This document shows positions 8,525-17,129 of a stretch of DNA of 51,624 nucleotides, piece by piece. A model generated the notes under the pieces. It was not told the DNA's origin. It saw only the letters and a program-made list of their open reading frames with translations, and did no database searches. How positions within the stretch are numbered: the first letter of the stretch is position 1; each line of letters starts with the position of its first letter. Origin of the DNA: Holtiella tumoricola (GTDB lineage: Bacteria; Bacillota; Clostridia; Lachnospirales; Cellulosilyticaceae); contig NZ_JAQIFT010000004.1 of NCBI RefSeq assembly GCF_027857615.1, positions 1 through 51,624 of the forward strand, in the 5' to 3' direction. Position numbers and translations under genes: made by a program.

Positions 8525-11086
8525 ATGTTAGTAAGTAATGAACACAGACAGATTATTGAAGAACGCTTCGTAGCTGTAAGGGAAGCAGCTAAACATAGAG
8601 AAGAGGAGCTTTTTGGGGTACTTACTGAGTGTAATGAAGATGAAGCTATTTGCTTAAAATACCTTTATGCATTCATGCCAGAGCAAGACCTTGCAAACCA
8701 TGATGGTGCACTTTTCCTTAAGTTTGTAAGACAAGCGCTTAAAGTACGTCAAATAGTACCTTGGGGAGATAAACTTACAGGTGGGTTATTCTTAAACTAT
8801 GTCCTTCAATACCGTATGAGTAATGAGTACATTGAATTTTATAAAGATGATTTCTTTGAAGAGCTTTACCCAAGAATTGAGGGTAAGAGCATGCAAGAAG
8901 CAGCACTTATTATCAACTATTGGTGCTTTGAAAAAGCAACTTATCAAACAACAGATTCAAGAACAACAGATCCACTTACAACCATTCGTAATGCATATGG
9001 AAGATGTGGAGAAGAATCTGTACTTGGCGTAGCAGCCTTTAGAAGTGTAGGGATTCCAGCAAGACAAGCTTACACACCAAGATGGGCACATTGTGATGAT
9101 AACCATGCATGGGTAGAAGTATGGACAGACGGTGAGTGGCATTTCCTAGGTGCTTGTGAGCCAGAAGCAACACTTGATTCAGGTTGGTTCCAACTTTCAG
9201 CATCTCGTGGGATGCTTATAGGCAGCAAAGTGTTTGCAACAACAGTAGAAAATGAACTAATTACACGTCAAACAGACAGTGCAACAGAAGTCAATACTCT
9301 AGACCGTTATGCAGCAACAAAAGAAATTACGATTACAGTAAATGATCCAACAGGCAATCCAGTAGAAGGTGCAAAAGTAAGATTTGAAGTAGTCAACTAC
9401 GGAGAACTTTTCCCTCTTACAGAGCTTGAGACCAATGCATTAGGTCAAGCCAAGTTTACAACAGGATTTGGAGATTTATTAATCTATGTACATAAAGAGG
9501 GTATTGCAACGTATGACCAAATCGATGTACGTTTAGAAGATCATTTAACCATTGTCCTTACAGATAAAGAACGTACACCAGGACTTGTAGAAACGATTAC
9601 ACTTGTACCACCAAAAGGTGCATCTCCGGATGAGAATGCCATTGACGAAGAAACTAAAAAACGTCATGAAGCATGCCATCAAGAGGCACAAAGTATAAGA
9701 AATGCCTTTGCAGGGACATTCTTCTTAGGTGATAAAGCACGTGAATGGGCGAAGGACTTCGCACCATTTGAAGAAGGTGTTGCTAAACACTTAGAATCTG
9801 CACGTGGTAACTATGAAGAAATTCAAGTATTCTTTACAGATGAAGCAACAAAAGACCTTCTTGCTTACAAAGTGAAGATGCTTGATACAATGAACACAAA
9901 AGACCTTTCAGATACAAGCTGTGAAACTTTAAAAGCTCACTTACAACATGCGATGCAGTTTAAAGATAACTTTGAAGAAGCAGTGTTTATAAAGGGGATC
10001 TTAGCACCTCGTATTGCAACAGAAAAGATCACACCTTACCGTCAAGGACTAGAAGTATTCTTTGATGTGGCACAAGTTGCAAGCTTCAAACAAAATCCAA
10101 GAAGCATTTATGACTTTGTAGATGCGCATATTGCAACAGCTACAAGTGCTCAAAATGGTTACTTATGTGCACTACCTGTAGGGGTTATGAAAGTAAGACT
10201 TGGACATGTAGCATCTAAGAAAATCCTATTTGTAGCGATTTGTAGAACACTTGGTATCCCAGCAAGATTAAACAAAGAAAATGGTAACATGAGCTACTTC
10301 CAAGACGGCACTTGGGTAGAAATTGAAGTAGGCGTACAACAAGAAGAAGTCGTTAAAAACAGTACACTTACTTTAAAAGCTGAAGATGAAACGGTTCATG
10401 AATACATGAAAACTTATACAGTAGGTCGCTATGTAAATGGTGTTTACCGTACACTTTGGTTAGAAACAGGTGACTGGGCTGAGGGGAAAATGAGCTATCT
10501 TGTTGAAGCAGGTGAGTACCGTGTAATCACTGTCAATAGAGAAGCATCAGGTACAGTACATGCTAACCTTTATTATGTAGCAATTAAAGAAAACGAAACA
10601 GTAGAATTAGGTGTGAAGCTTGCAGAAGTAAATAGCGCACATCAAAAAGAAATCGTAGTAAAAGAAACAAACTTCATGAATACAAATGGAGATGTATGTG
10701 AGCTTTCAGAAGTGATAGAAGACACAAGAAATATTGTAGCCTTCCTTGATGCAGGTGCAGAGCCAACAGAACATCTTCTCAATGAAATGATTGAAGCAAA
10801 AGAGCAATACTTAGAACAAAAACCAAATGTTATCCTTGTAGTAGAAGAAGCAGAGGATTTAGAGAATCCAACGTTACAAAAGACATTACAAGCACTGCCA
10901 TTTGTTCAAGTCTATGTAGGCTATAAGAAAGAAGACCTCGTATACTTATACGAAGACTTTGATATCTTAGATAAGAAATTCCCTCTTGCCTTTGTTATGA
11001 ACAAACCTATGATTGCAAGTATGGCAATTGCAGGCTATAACGTAGGTATTGGAACAATGCTTCTTAAATATCTTGAAAGTAAATAA
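8525..11086 (+). CDS. Transglutaminase-like protein with a second, degenerate copy of the core
   Basis: This 853-residue protein has a transglutaminase-like core at about 85-240. Cys161 sits in GRCGEES, His194 in DNHAWVEVW, and the third catalytic position is occupied by the GACEPEA stretch (Glu212 candidate). A carboxypeptidase-regulatory or Ig-like beta domain follows (about 266-345). At 530-605 the motif returns in decayed form: GHVASKKILFVAICRTLGIPAR (560-581) aligns with GRCGEES...GIPAR (159-180), but Cys is replaced by Val562 and the His motif is missing. The C-terminus (about 690-853) is not recognised. No signal peptide is present. It is the last gene of the GH29-GH18 operon, so a role in handling glycopeptide or amide-linked substrates is possible but inferred. 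The Shine-Dalgarno is weak (AGTAGGCG). Confidence 0.75.
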   Translation: MLVSNEHRQIIEERFVAVREAAKHREEELFGVLTECNEDEAICLKYLYAFMPEQDLANHDGALFLKFVRQALKVRQIVPWGDKLTGGLFLNYVLQYRMSNEYIEFYKDDFFEELYPRIEGKSMQEAALIINYWCFEKATYQTTDSRTTDPLTTIRNAYGRCGEESVLGVAAFRSVGIPARQAYTPRWAHCDDNHAWVEVWTDGEWHFLGACEPEATLDSGWFQLSASRGMLIGSKVFATTVENELITRQTDSATEVNTLDRYAATKEITITVNDPTGNPVEGAKVRFEVVNYGELFPLTELETNALGQAKFTTGFGDLLIYVHKEGIATYDQIDVRLEDHLTIVLTDKERTPGLVETITLVPPKGASPDENAIDEETKKRHEACHQEAQSIRNAFAGTFFLGDKAREWAKDFAPFEEGVAKHLESARGNYEEIQVFFTDEATKDLLAYKVKMLDTMNTKDLSDTSCETLKAHLQHAMQFKDNFEEAVFIKGILAPRIATEKITPYRQGLEVFFDVAQVASFKQNPRSIYDFVDAHIATATSAQNGYLCALPVGVMKVRLGHVASKKILFVAICRTLGIPARLNKENGNMSYFQDGTWVEIEVGVQQEEVVKNSTLTLKAEDETVHEYMKTYTVGRYVNGVYRTLWLETGDWAEGKMSYLVEAGEYRVITVNREASGTVHANLYYVAIKENETVELGVKLAEVNSAHQKEIVVKETNFMNTNGDVCELSEVIEDTRNIVAFLDAGAEPTEHLLNEMIEAKEQYLEQKPNVILVVEEAEDLENPTLQKTLQALPFVQVYVGYKKEDLVYLYEDFDILDKKFPLAFVMNKPMIASMAIAGYNVGIGTMLLKYLESK

Positions 11087-11093
11087 TAATTTA

Positions 11094-11140
11094 GCGGTTT
11101 AATAAACCGTATGTGATAGGTTTGAATCCTATCAGGTGCA
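11094..11140 (+). pseudogene. tRNA 3'-half-like fragment (left copy)
   Basis: The segment looks like the anticodon arm, variable loop and T-arm of a tRNA. GCGGT/ACCGT (with one wobble) closes a 7-nt loop, and ATAGG/CCTAT closes TTTGAAT, a T-loop-like sequence. CAGGTGC follows like a 3' acceptor strand. No 5' acceptor or D-arm exists because the transglutaminase gene ends at 11086. It matches the copy near 16257-16300 at about 36 of 44 positions, including 19 of 20 over the T-arm (11117-11136). Confidence 0.6.
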
Positions 11141-11146
11141 ATGAAT

Positions 11147-11190
11147 AAAGCCTTACAATTACTTGGTTATCAAGGGTTGTAGGGCTTTTT
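11147..11190 (+). terminator. Terminator of the GH29-GH18-transglutaminase operon
   Basis: A 12-bp stem (AAAGCCTTACAA with TTGTAGGGCTTT, one G-T wobble) is followed by a T-tract. It lies 60 bp after the last operon gene, just beyond the tRNA-like fragment. Confidence 0.75.
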
Positions 11191-11664
11191 GCTTTAATAA
11201 GGAGATAACGGTAAATTACAATTAGTGATGAGTAATAGCACCTTTTTCCAAGCAGTCGTCATCTTTAGGGCGTCAAATGGAGGACACTCATTGAGATATA
11301 GCGAATGACAGTTTTATAAGTATTTTGTTTTAGTAAATTATATTCATAAGAACATATTACATAAGGAAATATTAATTTGATTAAGTCATGAATTAGTGTA
11401 AGGAAGTGGCAGGATGAAAAAAATCCTAATGTTTCAGTGCGAGTATAGTATACTGAAGTAAAGTTCAATAGCTATTCTATTAATTTTTAATATAATTCTG
11501 TTGATACTATTTTATTAGAGTAAAGGGGTATAATGAAAATCAATTATTATTGCATGTCATATGCTTAGAACTTAAAAATAAGACATTCTAGGTGATTCTG
11601 AGAGATGTAGAGTAAACTACTAATATGAGTACAAACTCAATAAATTAAAGGATGATAAAAGTAA
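11191..11664. other. Gene-free stretch before the two-component system
   Basis: No convincing gene, RNA or strong promoter was found here. Small open frames exist but lack ribosome-binding sites and recognisable content. An AAAGGATG site immediately precedes the response-regulator start at 11665. Confidence 0.4.
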
Positions 11665-12351
11665 ATGAAAAGGATATTTTTAGTTGAGGATGATTTGAGT
11701 TTAATTAATGGACTGACTTTTTCTATAAAAAAACAGGGCTATGAATTGGACATTGCTCGTACTAGTTACGAAGTTGATACTATGTGGTTAGATGGCAAAT
11801 ACGATTTAGTAATTTTAGATGTTTCCTTGCCGGACGGCAGTGGTTTTGATATATGTAAAAAAATTCGACAGACCTCAAAGGTGCCCATTATATTCCTAAC
11901 AGCGGCTGATGAAGAAACTGATATTATAATGGGACTTGATTTAGGCGGAGACGATTACATTACAAAGCCCTTTAAGCTAGCTGTGTTTATGTCCAGAATA
12001 AATGCATTGCTTCGTAGAAGTAATAATTTTGCCCAGACAGAAGCAGAATTGAATTCAAATAACATAAAAGTAAAGCTTCTAAAAAGTGAAGTTTATAAAA
12101 ATAATCAACTGATTGAATTAACCACAGGAGAATATAAGTTGCTGTGCTTATTTATGGAGAATCCCGGAAGAGTATTTTCAGCAGAACAAATTTTAGGGCA
12201 GTTATGGGATTGCAATGAAAACTATGTAGATAGTAATACACTAACTGTATACATTCGTAGATTGCGCAAGAAAATTGAGGATGACCCAAGCAACCCTAAA
12301 AGGATTATTACTATTCGTCGTATGGGATACAAATGGAATTTGATTGGTTGA
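11665..12351 (+). CDS. OmpR/PhoB-family response regulator
   Basis: This 228-residue regulator has a receiver domain with the acidic pocket VEDD (7-10), phospho-acceptor Asp52 (VILDVSLPDG) and Lys101 (DDYITKPF). A winged-helix DNA-binding domain (about 130-228) follows, with TGEYKLL, VYIRRLRKKIE and RRMGYKW. It pairs with the sensor kinase that starts 9 bp downstream. Together with the ABC exporter genes that follow, this is the usual layout of a peptide- or antibiotic-responsive (Bce-like) module, where the regulator switches on the exporter. The operon assignment is firm; the inducing signal is inferred only from context. Confidence 0.9.
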   Translation: MKRIFLVEDDLSLINGLTFSIKKQGYELDIARTSYEVDTMWLDGKYDLVILDVSLPDGSGFDICKKIRQTSKVPIIFLTAADEETDIIMGLDLGGDDYITKPFKLAVFMSRINALLRRSNNFAQTEAELNSNNIKVKLLKSEVYKNNQLIELTTGEYKLLCLFMENPGRVFSAEQILGQLWDCNENYVDSNTLTVYIRRLRKKIEDDPSNPKRIITIRRMGYKWNLIG

Positions 12352-12359
12352 GGTGAGTA

Positions 12360-13397
12360 ATGAAAATACTCGTAAATAATAAAATAAAGACTCTTTTTTA
12401 TAGAATATGGGCGTGTATAGCCTCCTTTTCTATTGCAGCAGTTATTTTTATGAAGTATGGTGTTAAGAATTCAGCACTTTATATCTTTCTATGTTCCTTG
12501 TGCATGGCGATGATAATTATGATCGTTTGTTACAGGTATTTTAAGGAGCAGCAAAAGATCATTGAAACAGCTACTGAACAAGTTGCAGAATATATTAAGG
12601 GTAATCCAAATGCCCGGATTGCTTGTAATGAAGAGGGGGAGTTGTATCAGTTATTCCACAAGGTAAATTCCTTAGCTTCGATTTTAAGTGCCCATGTAGA
12701 AAATGAAGTAAGATCAAAGGAGTTCCTGAAAAATACAATAGCAGATATTTCTCATCAGTTAAAGACACCGCTTGCAGCCCTTAATATATATAATGGTATT
12801 CTACAAGGTGAAGCAGAAAATCTGCCAACAATCCAAGAATTCATAGATCTTTCGGAGCAGGAACTGGATCGAATAGAAACACTTGTACAAAATCTCTTGA
12901 AAATTGCAAAGTTTGATGCGGGAACTATCTTAATTAATAAAAGGGAAGAGAACGTATCAGAAATGATGAAACGAGTACAAAAACATTTTTTATTTCGTGT
13001 AAAACAGGAAGAAAAGGAAATTAGTTTGACTGGAGATGAAACCATAACCTTGTTATGTGACCAGGATTGGCTCATTGAGGCAATTGATAATATTGTAAAA
13101 AATGCACTTGATCATACCAAAAAGGGTGACAAAATACATATTGAGTGGATGCAATTTGCCTCAGTTGTGCAGATTATGATAAAGGATAATGGCAGCGGAA
13201 TCTACCCAGAGGACCGATACTTTATTTTTAAACGCTTTTATCGTAGTAGATTTTCAAAAGATATTCCAGGAATTGGGCTAGGATTGCCGCTTTCTAAGGC
13301 TATTATTGAGGCGCATAACGGTGTGATTGAAGTGGATAGTGAATTAGGCATTGGTACTAATTTTGTTATTAATTTTTTAATTCCTACAAAATTGTAG
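12360..13397 (+). CDS. Sensor histidine kinase
   Basis: A 345-residue membrane kinase. Two membrane helices (about 15-32 and 39-57) are separated by only a few residues, so there is almost no extracellular sensor domain, as in intramembrane-sensing kinases. A HAMP-like linker precedes the H-box ISHQLKTPLAA with phospho-acceptor His132. The ATPase part shows the N-box (DNIVKNALDHT), GSGIYPEDR and GIGLGLPLSKAI. Lack of an ectodomain plus a linked FtsX-type exporter fits kinases that sense through their partner transporter. The specific stimulus is unknown. Confidence 0.9.
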   Translation: MKILVNNKIKTLFYRIWACIASFSIAAVIFMKYGVKNSALYIFLCSLCMAMIIMIVCYRYFKEQQKIIETATEQVAEYIKGNPNARIACNEEGELYQLFHKVNSLASILSAHVENEVRSKEFLKNTIADISHQLKTPLAALNIYNGILQGEAENLPTIQEFIDLSEQELDRIETLVQNLLKIAKFDAGTILINKREENVSEMMKRVQKHFLFRVKQEEKEISLTGDETITLLCDQDWLIEAIDNIVKNALDHTKKGDKIHIEWMQFASVVQIMIKDNGSGIYPEDRYFIFKRFYRSRFSKDIPGIGLGLPLSKAIIEAHNGVIEVDSELGIGTNFVINFLIPTKL

Positions 13398-13472
13398 GGT
13401 GAAATTCATCTTTTAGTAGGATTCGTACAGTATTCTTTGGATATAGTTTGAAACAGAAAGAGAGGTAATAGA

Positions 13473-14156
13473 ATGAACTTATTAGAAGTGAAATCTATTT
13501 CTAAAACTTATGGTAGAGGTGAAGCTGCTGTACAAGCATTAAAAAACGTAAGCTTTTCTATTCCAAAAGGAGAATTTGTGGCGGTAGTTGGTGAGTCTGG
13601 ATCTGGCAAAAGTACGCTTCTTAATCTATTGGGAGCTCTCGATACGCCTACTTCTGGAACTGTTTTTATTGATGGAAATGATACTTTTCAAATGAAAGAC
13701 AAGGAGCTTACAGTCTTTCGCCGTAGAAATATAGGATTTATTTTTCAGGCATTTAACTTAATTCCGGAACTTACAGTTGAGCAGAACATTATATTCCCAT
13801 TACTACTTGATTATCAAAAGACAGATAAAAAGTATTTGGAAGAACTGCTGACAGTATTGAACTTAAAAGAACGGCGAAATCATCTACCAAGTCAATTATC
13901 TGGTGGGCAACAACAAAGAGTTGCCATTGGACGTGCGTTAATTACGCGTCCGTCTCTAATATTAGCTGATGAACCAACAGGTAATTTGGATTCTAAGAGT
14001 AGCAGTGAAGTAATCGCATTGCTAAAGGAAGCTTCCAAAAACTATGCGCAAACGATTGTCATGATTACGCATAGTCGTAGAATTGCCCAGGCTGCAGATC
14101 GTGTCTTACAAGTATCGGATGGTGTCTTAACTGATTTTGAGAGGTGTGCGGAATGA
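13473..14156 (+). CDS. ABC exporter ATPase, MacB/LolD/Bce type
   Basis: This 227-residue ATPase has Walker A GESGSGKST (about 40-48), the Q-loop FIFQAFNLIPELTV, the signature LSGGQQQRVAIGRAL and Walker B LILADEPTGNLD. It ends with the switch His in MITHS. The NLIPELTV and DEPTGNLDS motifs are typical of ATPases that drive FtsX-fold permeases (mechanotransmission) rather than importers. AGAGAGG precedes the ATG. Its stop overlaps the permease start in ATGA, so the two are translationally coupled. Confidence 0.93.
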   Translation: MNLLEVKSISKTYGRGEAAVQALKNVSFSIPKGEFVAVVGESGSGKSTLLNLLGALDTPTSGTVFIDGNDTFQMKDKELTVFRRRNIGFIFQAFNLIPELTVEQNIIFPLLLDYQKTDKKYLEELLTVLNLKERRNHLPSQLSGGQQQRVAIGRALITRPSLILADEPTGNLDSKSSSEVIALLKEASKNYAQTIVMITHSRRIAQAADRVLQVSDGVLTDFERCAE

Positions 14157-15970
14157 AAAGTTATTTAGATCTTATCTCAATCTCCGCAAAGATGCATAAA
14201 CGTCAAAATCGCATGACGCTTCTATGTATTATTTTTGCAGTATTCTTAGTAACGGCAGTTTTTAGCATGGCAGAGATGGGCATTCGAATGGAGGAAACAA
14301 GATTAGTTTCCAAACATGGGGCGCTAAAGATTCATGATATTCTGGGTAGTGAAATGGGGAAAACACTTTTCCCAACTGCTATTGTATTATTTATACTGAT
14401 CATGATAGCAGGTACATTAATGATTTCAAGTAGTATAAATAGTAATGTTGCCCAAAGAACAAAATTCTTTGGAATGATGCGATGTATTGGAATGAGTAAA
14501 CAGCAGATTATCCATTTTGTAAGGCTAGAAGCTCTTAACTGGTGTACAGTAGCAATTCCAATAGGAGTTCTACTTGGAATTGTAGCTACATGGGGATTAT
14601 GTGCGATTTTACGGTTTTGTGTTGGTGAAGAATTTACGACTATCCCACTGTTTGGTATTAGTATAATTGGTATAATCAGTGGAGTGGTGATGGGAACTGT
14701 TACCGTTTTGATTGCTGCTAGAACTCCGGCAAAACAGGCAGCAAAGGTATCTCCTGCTACAGCCATTTCAGGCAATTCAGAATATAAGAGTAAGGCATAT
14801 TATGAAATAAATACGCATGTTTTTAAGATAGAGACTGCACTTGGCATTCATCATGCAGTAGAAGTAAAGAAAAAACTAATACTTATGACAGGATCATTTG
14901 CAATTAGTATAATTCTCTTTTTGTGTTTTTCAGTTCTAATTGATTTCGTTGGCTACCTTATGCCACAATCGTATAGTACTGCTGATCTTCAAATCTGGAG
15001 TATAGACGGTTCGAATTCAATAGACAGTGAACTGCTTGATAATATGAACGATATGCAGGAGATAAAGCATATTTTTGGACGCAGAAGTTCATTTGATGTT
15101 CTAGTAGAAATGAACAATGAGAACATGTCATCAAATGTGGTAGATATTATCTCTTATGATGCATTTGATTTAGATTGTCTTACAAAAGATAATATGCTAA
15201 AAAGAGGTAGTGACATTTCAAAAGTATATGGAGATAGCAATTATGTTTTAACGACTTGGGATAAAGACAGTAATTGGGAAATCGGAGATAAAATCAGAGT
15301 AGGCACTGAAAAATTAGAAATTGCAGGCTTATTAAAATGTGATCCATTCAGTAATGATGGAGCTACTAACGGTAAGATGACAATCATTACTTCAGACAAA
15401 ACATTTCAGAGGTTAATAGGAGAAACGAATTATTCACTTGTTATGATTCAAATGGAAAAAGGAGCTACTGATGAAAACGTGGAAGCAATTCGTAACCTAA
15501 CAGATGATAAATATATCTTTAGAGATCAGAGAGACCAACGGACTTCTGGCACTTATATAGCATTCGTTTTATGCATATATGCATTTTTAATCATTATTAC
15601 GTTGGTTGCTATATTGAATATTATGAATAATATTTCTATGAGCGTGTCTGCTAGAATGAAACAATATGGAGCAATGCGTGCAGTAGGGATGAATACACAT
15701 CAAATAGCAAAAATGATAGCGGCTGAAGCATTTACTTATGCGTTGTTTGGATGTATTGCTGGCTGTGCAATTGGCTTGTGTATGAGTAAATTTTTATATA
15801 ACAGTCTTATTACCAGCCATTTTAGCTATGCAACTTGGAGCTTTCCAGTTTTGCCGATCATCATAATTCTTTTGTTTTTATGCTTTGCGGTTGTGGCTGC
15901 GATATATGCACCATTAAAACGAATTCGAAACATGGCGATAATTGATACAATAAACGAGCATAACATGTAG
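14153..15970 (+). CDS. FtsX-like ABC exporter permease
   Basis: This 605-residue permease has about eight membrane helices. One is near the N-terminus. Three make the first FtsX unit (about 80-195), with the cytoplasmic loop FGMMRCIGMSKQQI. One follows near 245, and three form the C-terminal FtsX unit with the matching loop YGAMRAVGMNTHQI. A roughly 200-residue extracellular domain lies between them (about 270-465). This resembles macrolide- or peptide-type exporters, and Bce-type permeases are slightly longer with ten helices. The chosen start is the ATG at 14153 in the ATGA overlap, with GAGAGG eight bases upstream; an in-frame GTG at 14144 is too close to that site. A role in antimicrobial-peptide resistance is inferred from the linked two-component system. 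Confidence 0.88.
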   Translation: MKSYLDLISISAKMHKRQNRMTLLCIIFAVFLVTAVFSMAEMGIRMEETRLVSKHGALKIHDILGSEMGKTLFPTAIVLFILIMIAGTLMISSSINSNVAQRTKFFGMMRCIGMSKQQIIHFVRLEALNWCTVAIPIGVLLGIVATWGLCAILRFCVGEEFTTIPLFGISIIGIISGVVMGTVTVLIAARTPAKQAAKVSPATAISGNSEYKSKAYYEINTHVFKIETALGIHHAVEVKKKLILMTGSFAISIILFLCFSVLIDFVGYLMPQSYSTADLQIWSIDGSNSIDSELLDNMNDMQEIKHIFGRRSSFDVLVEMNNENMSSNVVDIISYDAFDLDCLTKDNMLKRGSDISKVYGDSNYVLTTWDKDSNWEIGDKIRVGTEKLEIAGLLKCDPFSNDGATNGKMTIITSDKTFQRLIGETNYSLVMIQMEKGATDENVEAIRNLTDDKYIFRDQRDQRTSGTYIAFVLCIYAFLIIITLVAILNIMNNISMSVSARMKQYGAMRAVGMNTHQIAKMIAAEAFTYALFGCIAGCAIGLCMSKFLYNSLITSHFSYATWSFPVLPIIIILLFLCFAVVAAIYAPLKRIRNMAIIDTINEHNM

Positions 15971-16220
15971 CAAATCAGTACTAAACAGAATTTGTTTTTA
16001 AACAAGGAAGAACACGAATAATCCTTTTATTGCTAGCAGAAACTGTAAGTGGTAGAATGAATTTTATTAATATATAGATTTATTAATGATAAGATATAAA
16101 AAAACACAAAAGATTTTAATGACATGAAAAATGAGTATTGTATTAAAATATTAAATAAAATTTAGGATAAAAGGGAAAAATGAAACAATAAAAGGTCATA
16201 TTCGTTGGAAATCAAAGAGT

Positions 16221-16304
16221 ATAGCCTTTAGTGAATGAACTCTATATGACAATTCAGCAGGTTTGCTAAACTGTGTGTCGTAGGTTCGAATCCTATCAGG
16301 CTAT
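16221..16304 (+). pseudogene. Degenerate tRNA-like sequence (right copy)
   Basis: ATAGCCT (16221-16227) and AGGCTAT (16298-16304) are exact complements and could form a 7-bp acceptor-like stem. The T-arm is good (GTAGG, loop TTCGAAT, CCTAT). The anticodon loop reads TTGCTAA (a GCT, serine-like anticodon), but its stem is broken and no D-arm with GG can be found. I therefore regard it as a tRNA remnant, not a working tRNA. Together with the fragment at 11094-11140 it flanks the two-component/ABC block. Confidence 0.55.
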
Positions 16305-16345
16305 TCACTATGATATCATCCTTTACAATAGATAACTTAAATAAT

Positions 16346-16393
16346 AACCCCAGCTTGAAAATCATAAGCCGAAATGATTTTCAAGCTGGGGTT
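16346..16393. terminator. Long perfect inverted repeat, probable terminator of the amidase gene
   Basis: A perfect 20-bp stem (16346-16365 with 16374-16393) has an 8-nt loop. It sits just past the stop of the minus-strand amidase gene and probably ends it, followed on that strand by ATTATTT. The rest of the gap 15971-16399 holds the tRNA-like remnant and AT-rich DNA with no visible gene. Confidence 0.65.
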
Positions 16394-16399
16394 GTAATT

Positions 16400-17095
16400 C
16401 TACAATGGTTTAAGGTTTAGCACAGGCATTTTCTTTACTTCATTATAGTCGATCTGAATATAGGAATCTTCCAGATCTCTCAATTTGACATAGTATTGAT
16501 CATCTTTAACAAAACCTGAAACTTGTTTAAGGATACCATTGAGCTGAAGGGGTAGAAGCTGTGGTAAGTTATCTGGCTGAACTTGTAAGTAGTGTGCATT
16601 AAGGCTAGCGACCACATCGTATTTGAATTTGCTCCAAGCAGCTGGGTTGCGGACGTAGTACTTAGGGCAGACTTTGCCAGTGATATCGTAGTGGCGGATG
16701 ATAGCAGTGGCAGGATCTAGAGTATGGGTATAGCATAAGTATGTGCAAAGTTCTATAAGATGCCTATAGGTAGTAGGGCTAAACTCGCCTGTAGCATCTA
16801 AGTGGCAGACTTCTATACCAAGGCTGTAGGTATTGGCATTCTTTGCATGGTAAGCCACTTCTGTCTCAGGGATACACTGGATAATCTCTCCTTCTAGTCC
16901 TACGATATAGTGGCTACTGGCATAGATACCTCGGGTGCCATTTTTAAGATTCTCGAAGTAGTTGCGATTGGCAAGTGCAGAGCTACCAGGGTTAGCAACC
17001 CAGTGGATAACAAGCTTCTTGACTTGCTTAAGTGGAAGTTGAGGACGGCTATAGATATTGGGTGTAAGAAGTGCTTGTTGTATGGAAGGTAGCAT
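16400..17095 (-). CDS. Phage-type N-acetylmuramoyl-L-alanine amidase (Amidase_2)
   Basis: This 231-residue peptidoglycan amidase cleaves the lactyl-L-alanine bond of the stem peptide. The Amidase_2 fold (about 20-155) is evident from VIHWVANPG with zinc ligand His31, SSHYIVGLEGEI, SLGIEVCH, and RHYDITGKVCPK with ligands His135 and Cys143. A short C-terminal module (about 180-231, KDDQYYVKLRDLED) resembles the add-on domains of clostridial prophage lysins. It has no signal peptide, as expected for an endolysin that depends on a holin or for an orphan prophage remnant. The ATG at 17095 is chosen because AGGAGG lies eight bases upstream; a GTG at 17104 would abut that site. No other phage gene is present. 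Its mRNA leader is the structured region at 17130-17690. Confidence 0.88.
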   Translation of the reverse strand: MLPSIQQALLTPNIYSRPQLPLKQVKKLVIHWVANPGSSALANRNYFENLKNGTRGIYASSHYIVGLEGEIIQCIPETEVAYHAKNANTYSLGIEVCHLDATGEFSPTTYRHLIELCTYLCYTHTLDPATAIIRHYDITGKVCPKYYVRNPAAWSKFKYDVVASLNAHYLQVQPDNLPQLLPLQLNGILKQVSGFVKDDQYYVKLRDLEDSYIQIDYNEVKKMPVLNLKPL

Positions 17096-17129
17096 GGAAT
17101 TCACCTCCTTTCTAGCCGTAATTTAGATT

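Noticed and set aside
11265..11468. Small minus-strand reading frame of 67 codons
   Set aside because: No ribosome-binding site, no recognisable content, and it lies in AT-rich spacer DNA.
12755..13075. 106-codon minus-strand frame opposite the histidine kinase
   Set aside because: Overlaps the conserved H-box and N-box coding region; no independent start signal.
14332..14775. 147-codon minus-strand frame opposite the FtsX-type permease gene
   Set aside because: Lies wholly inside a well-supported gene on the other strand and has no ribosome-binding site; it is a mirror of the membrane-helix codons.
16221..16304. A functional tRNA-Ser(GCT)
   Set aside because: The acceptor-like stem and T-arm are good, but the anticodon stem does not pair, no D-arm with GG exists and the long variable arm of serine tRNAs is missing. 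It is kept as a pseudogene.
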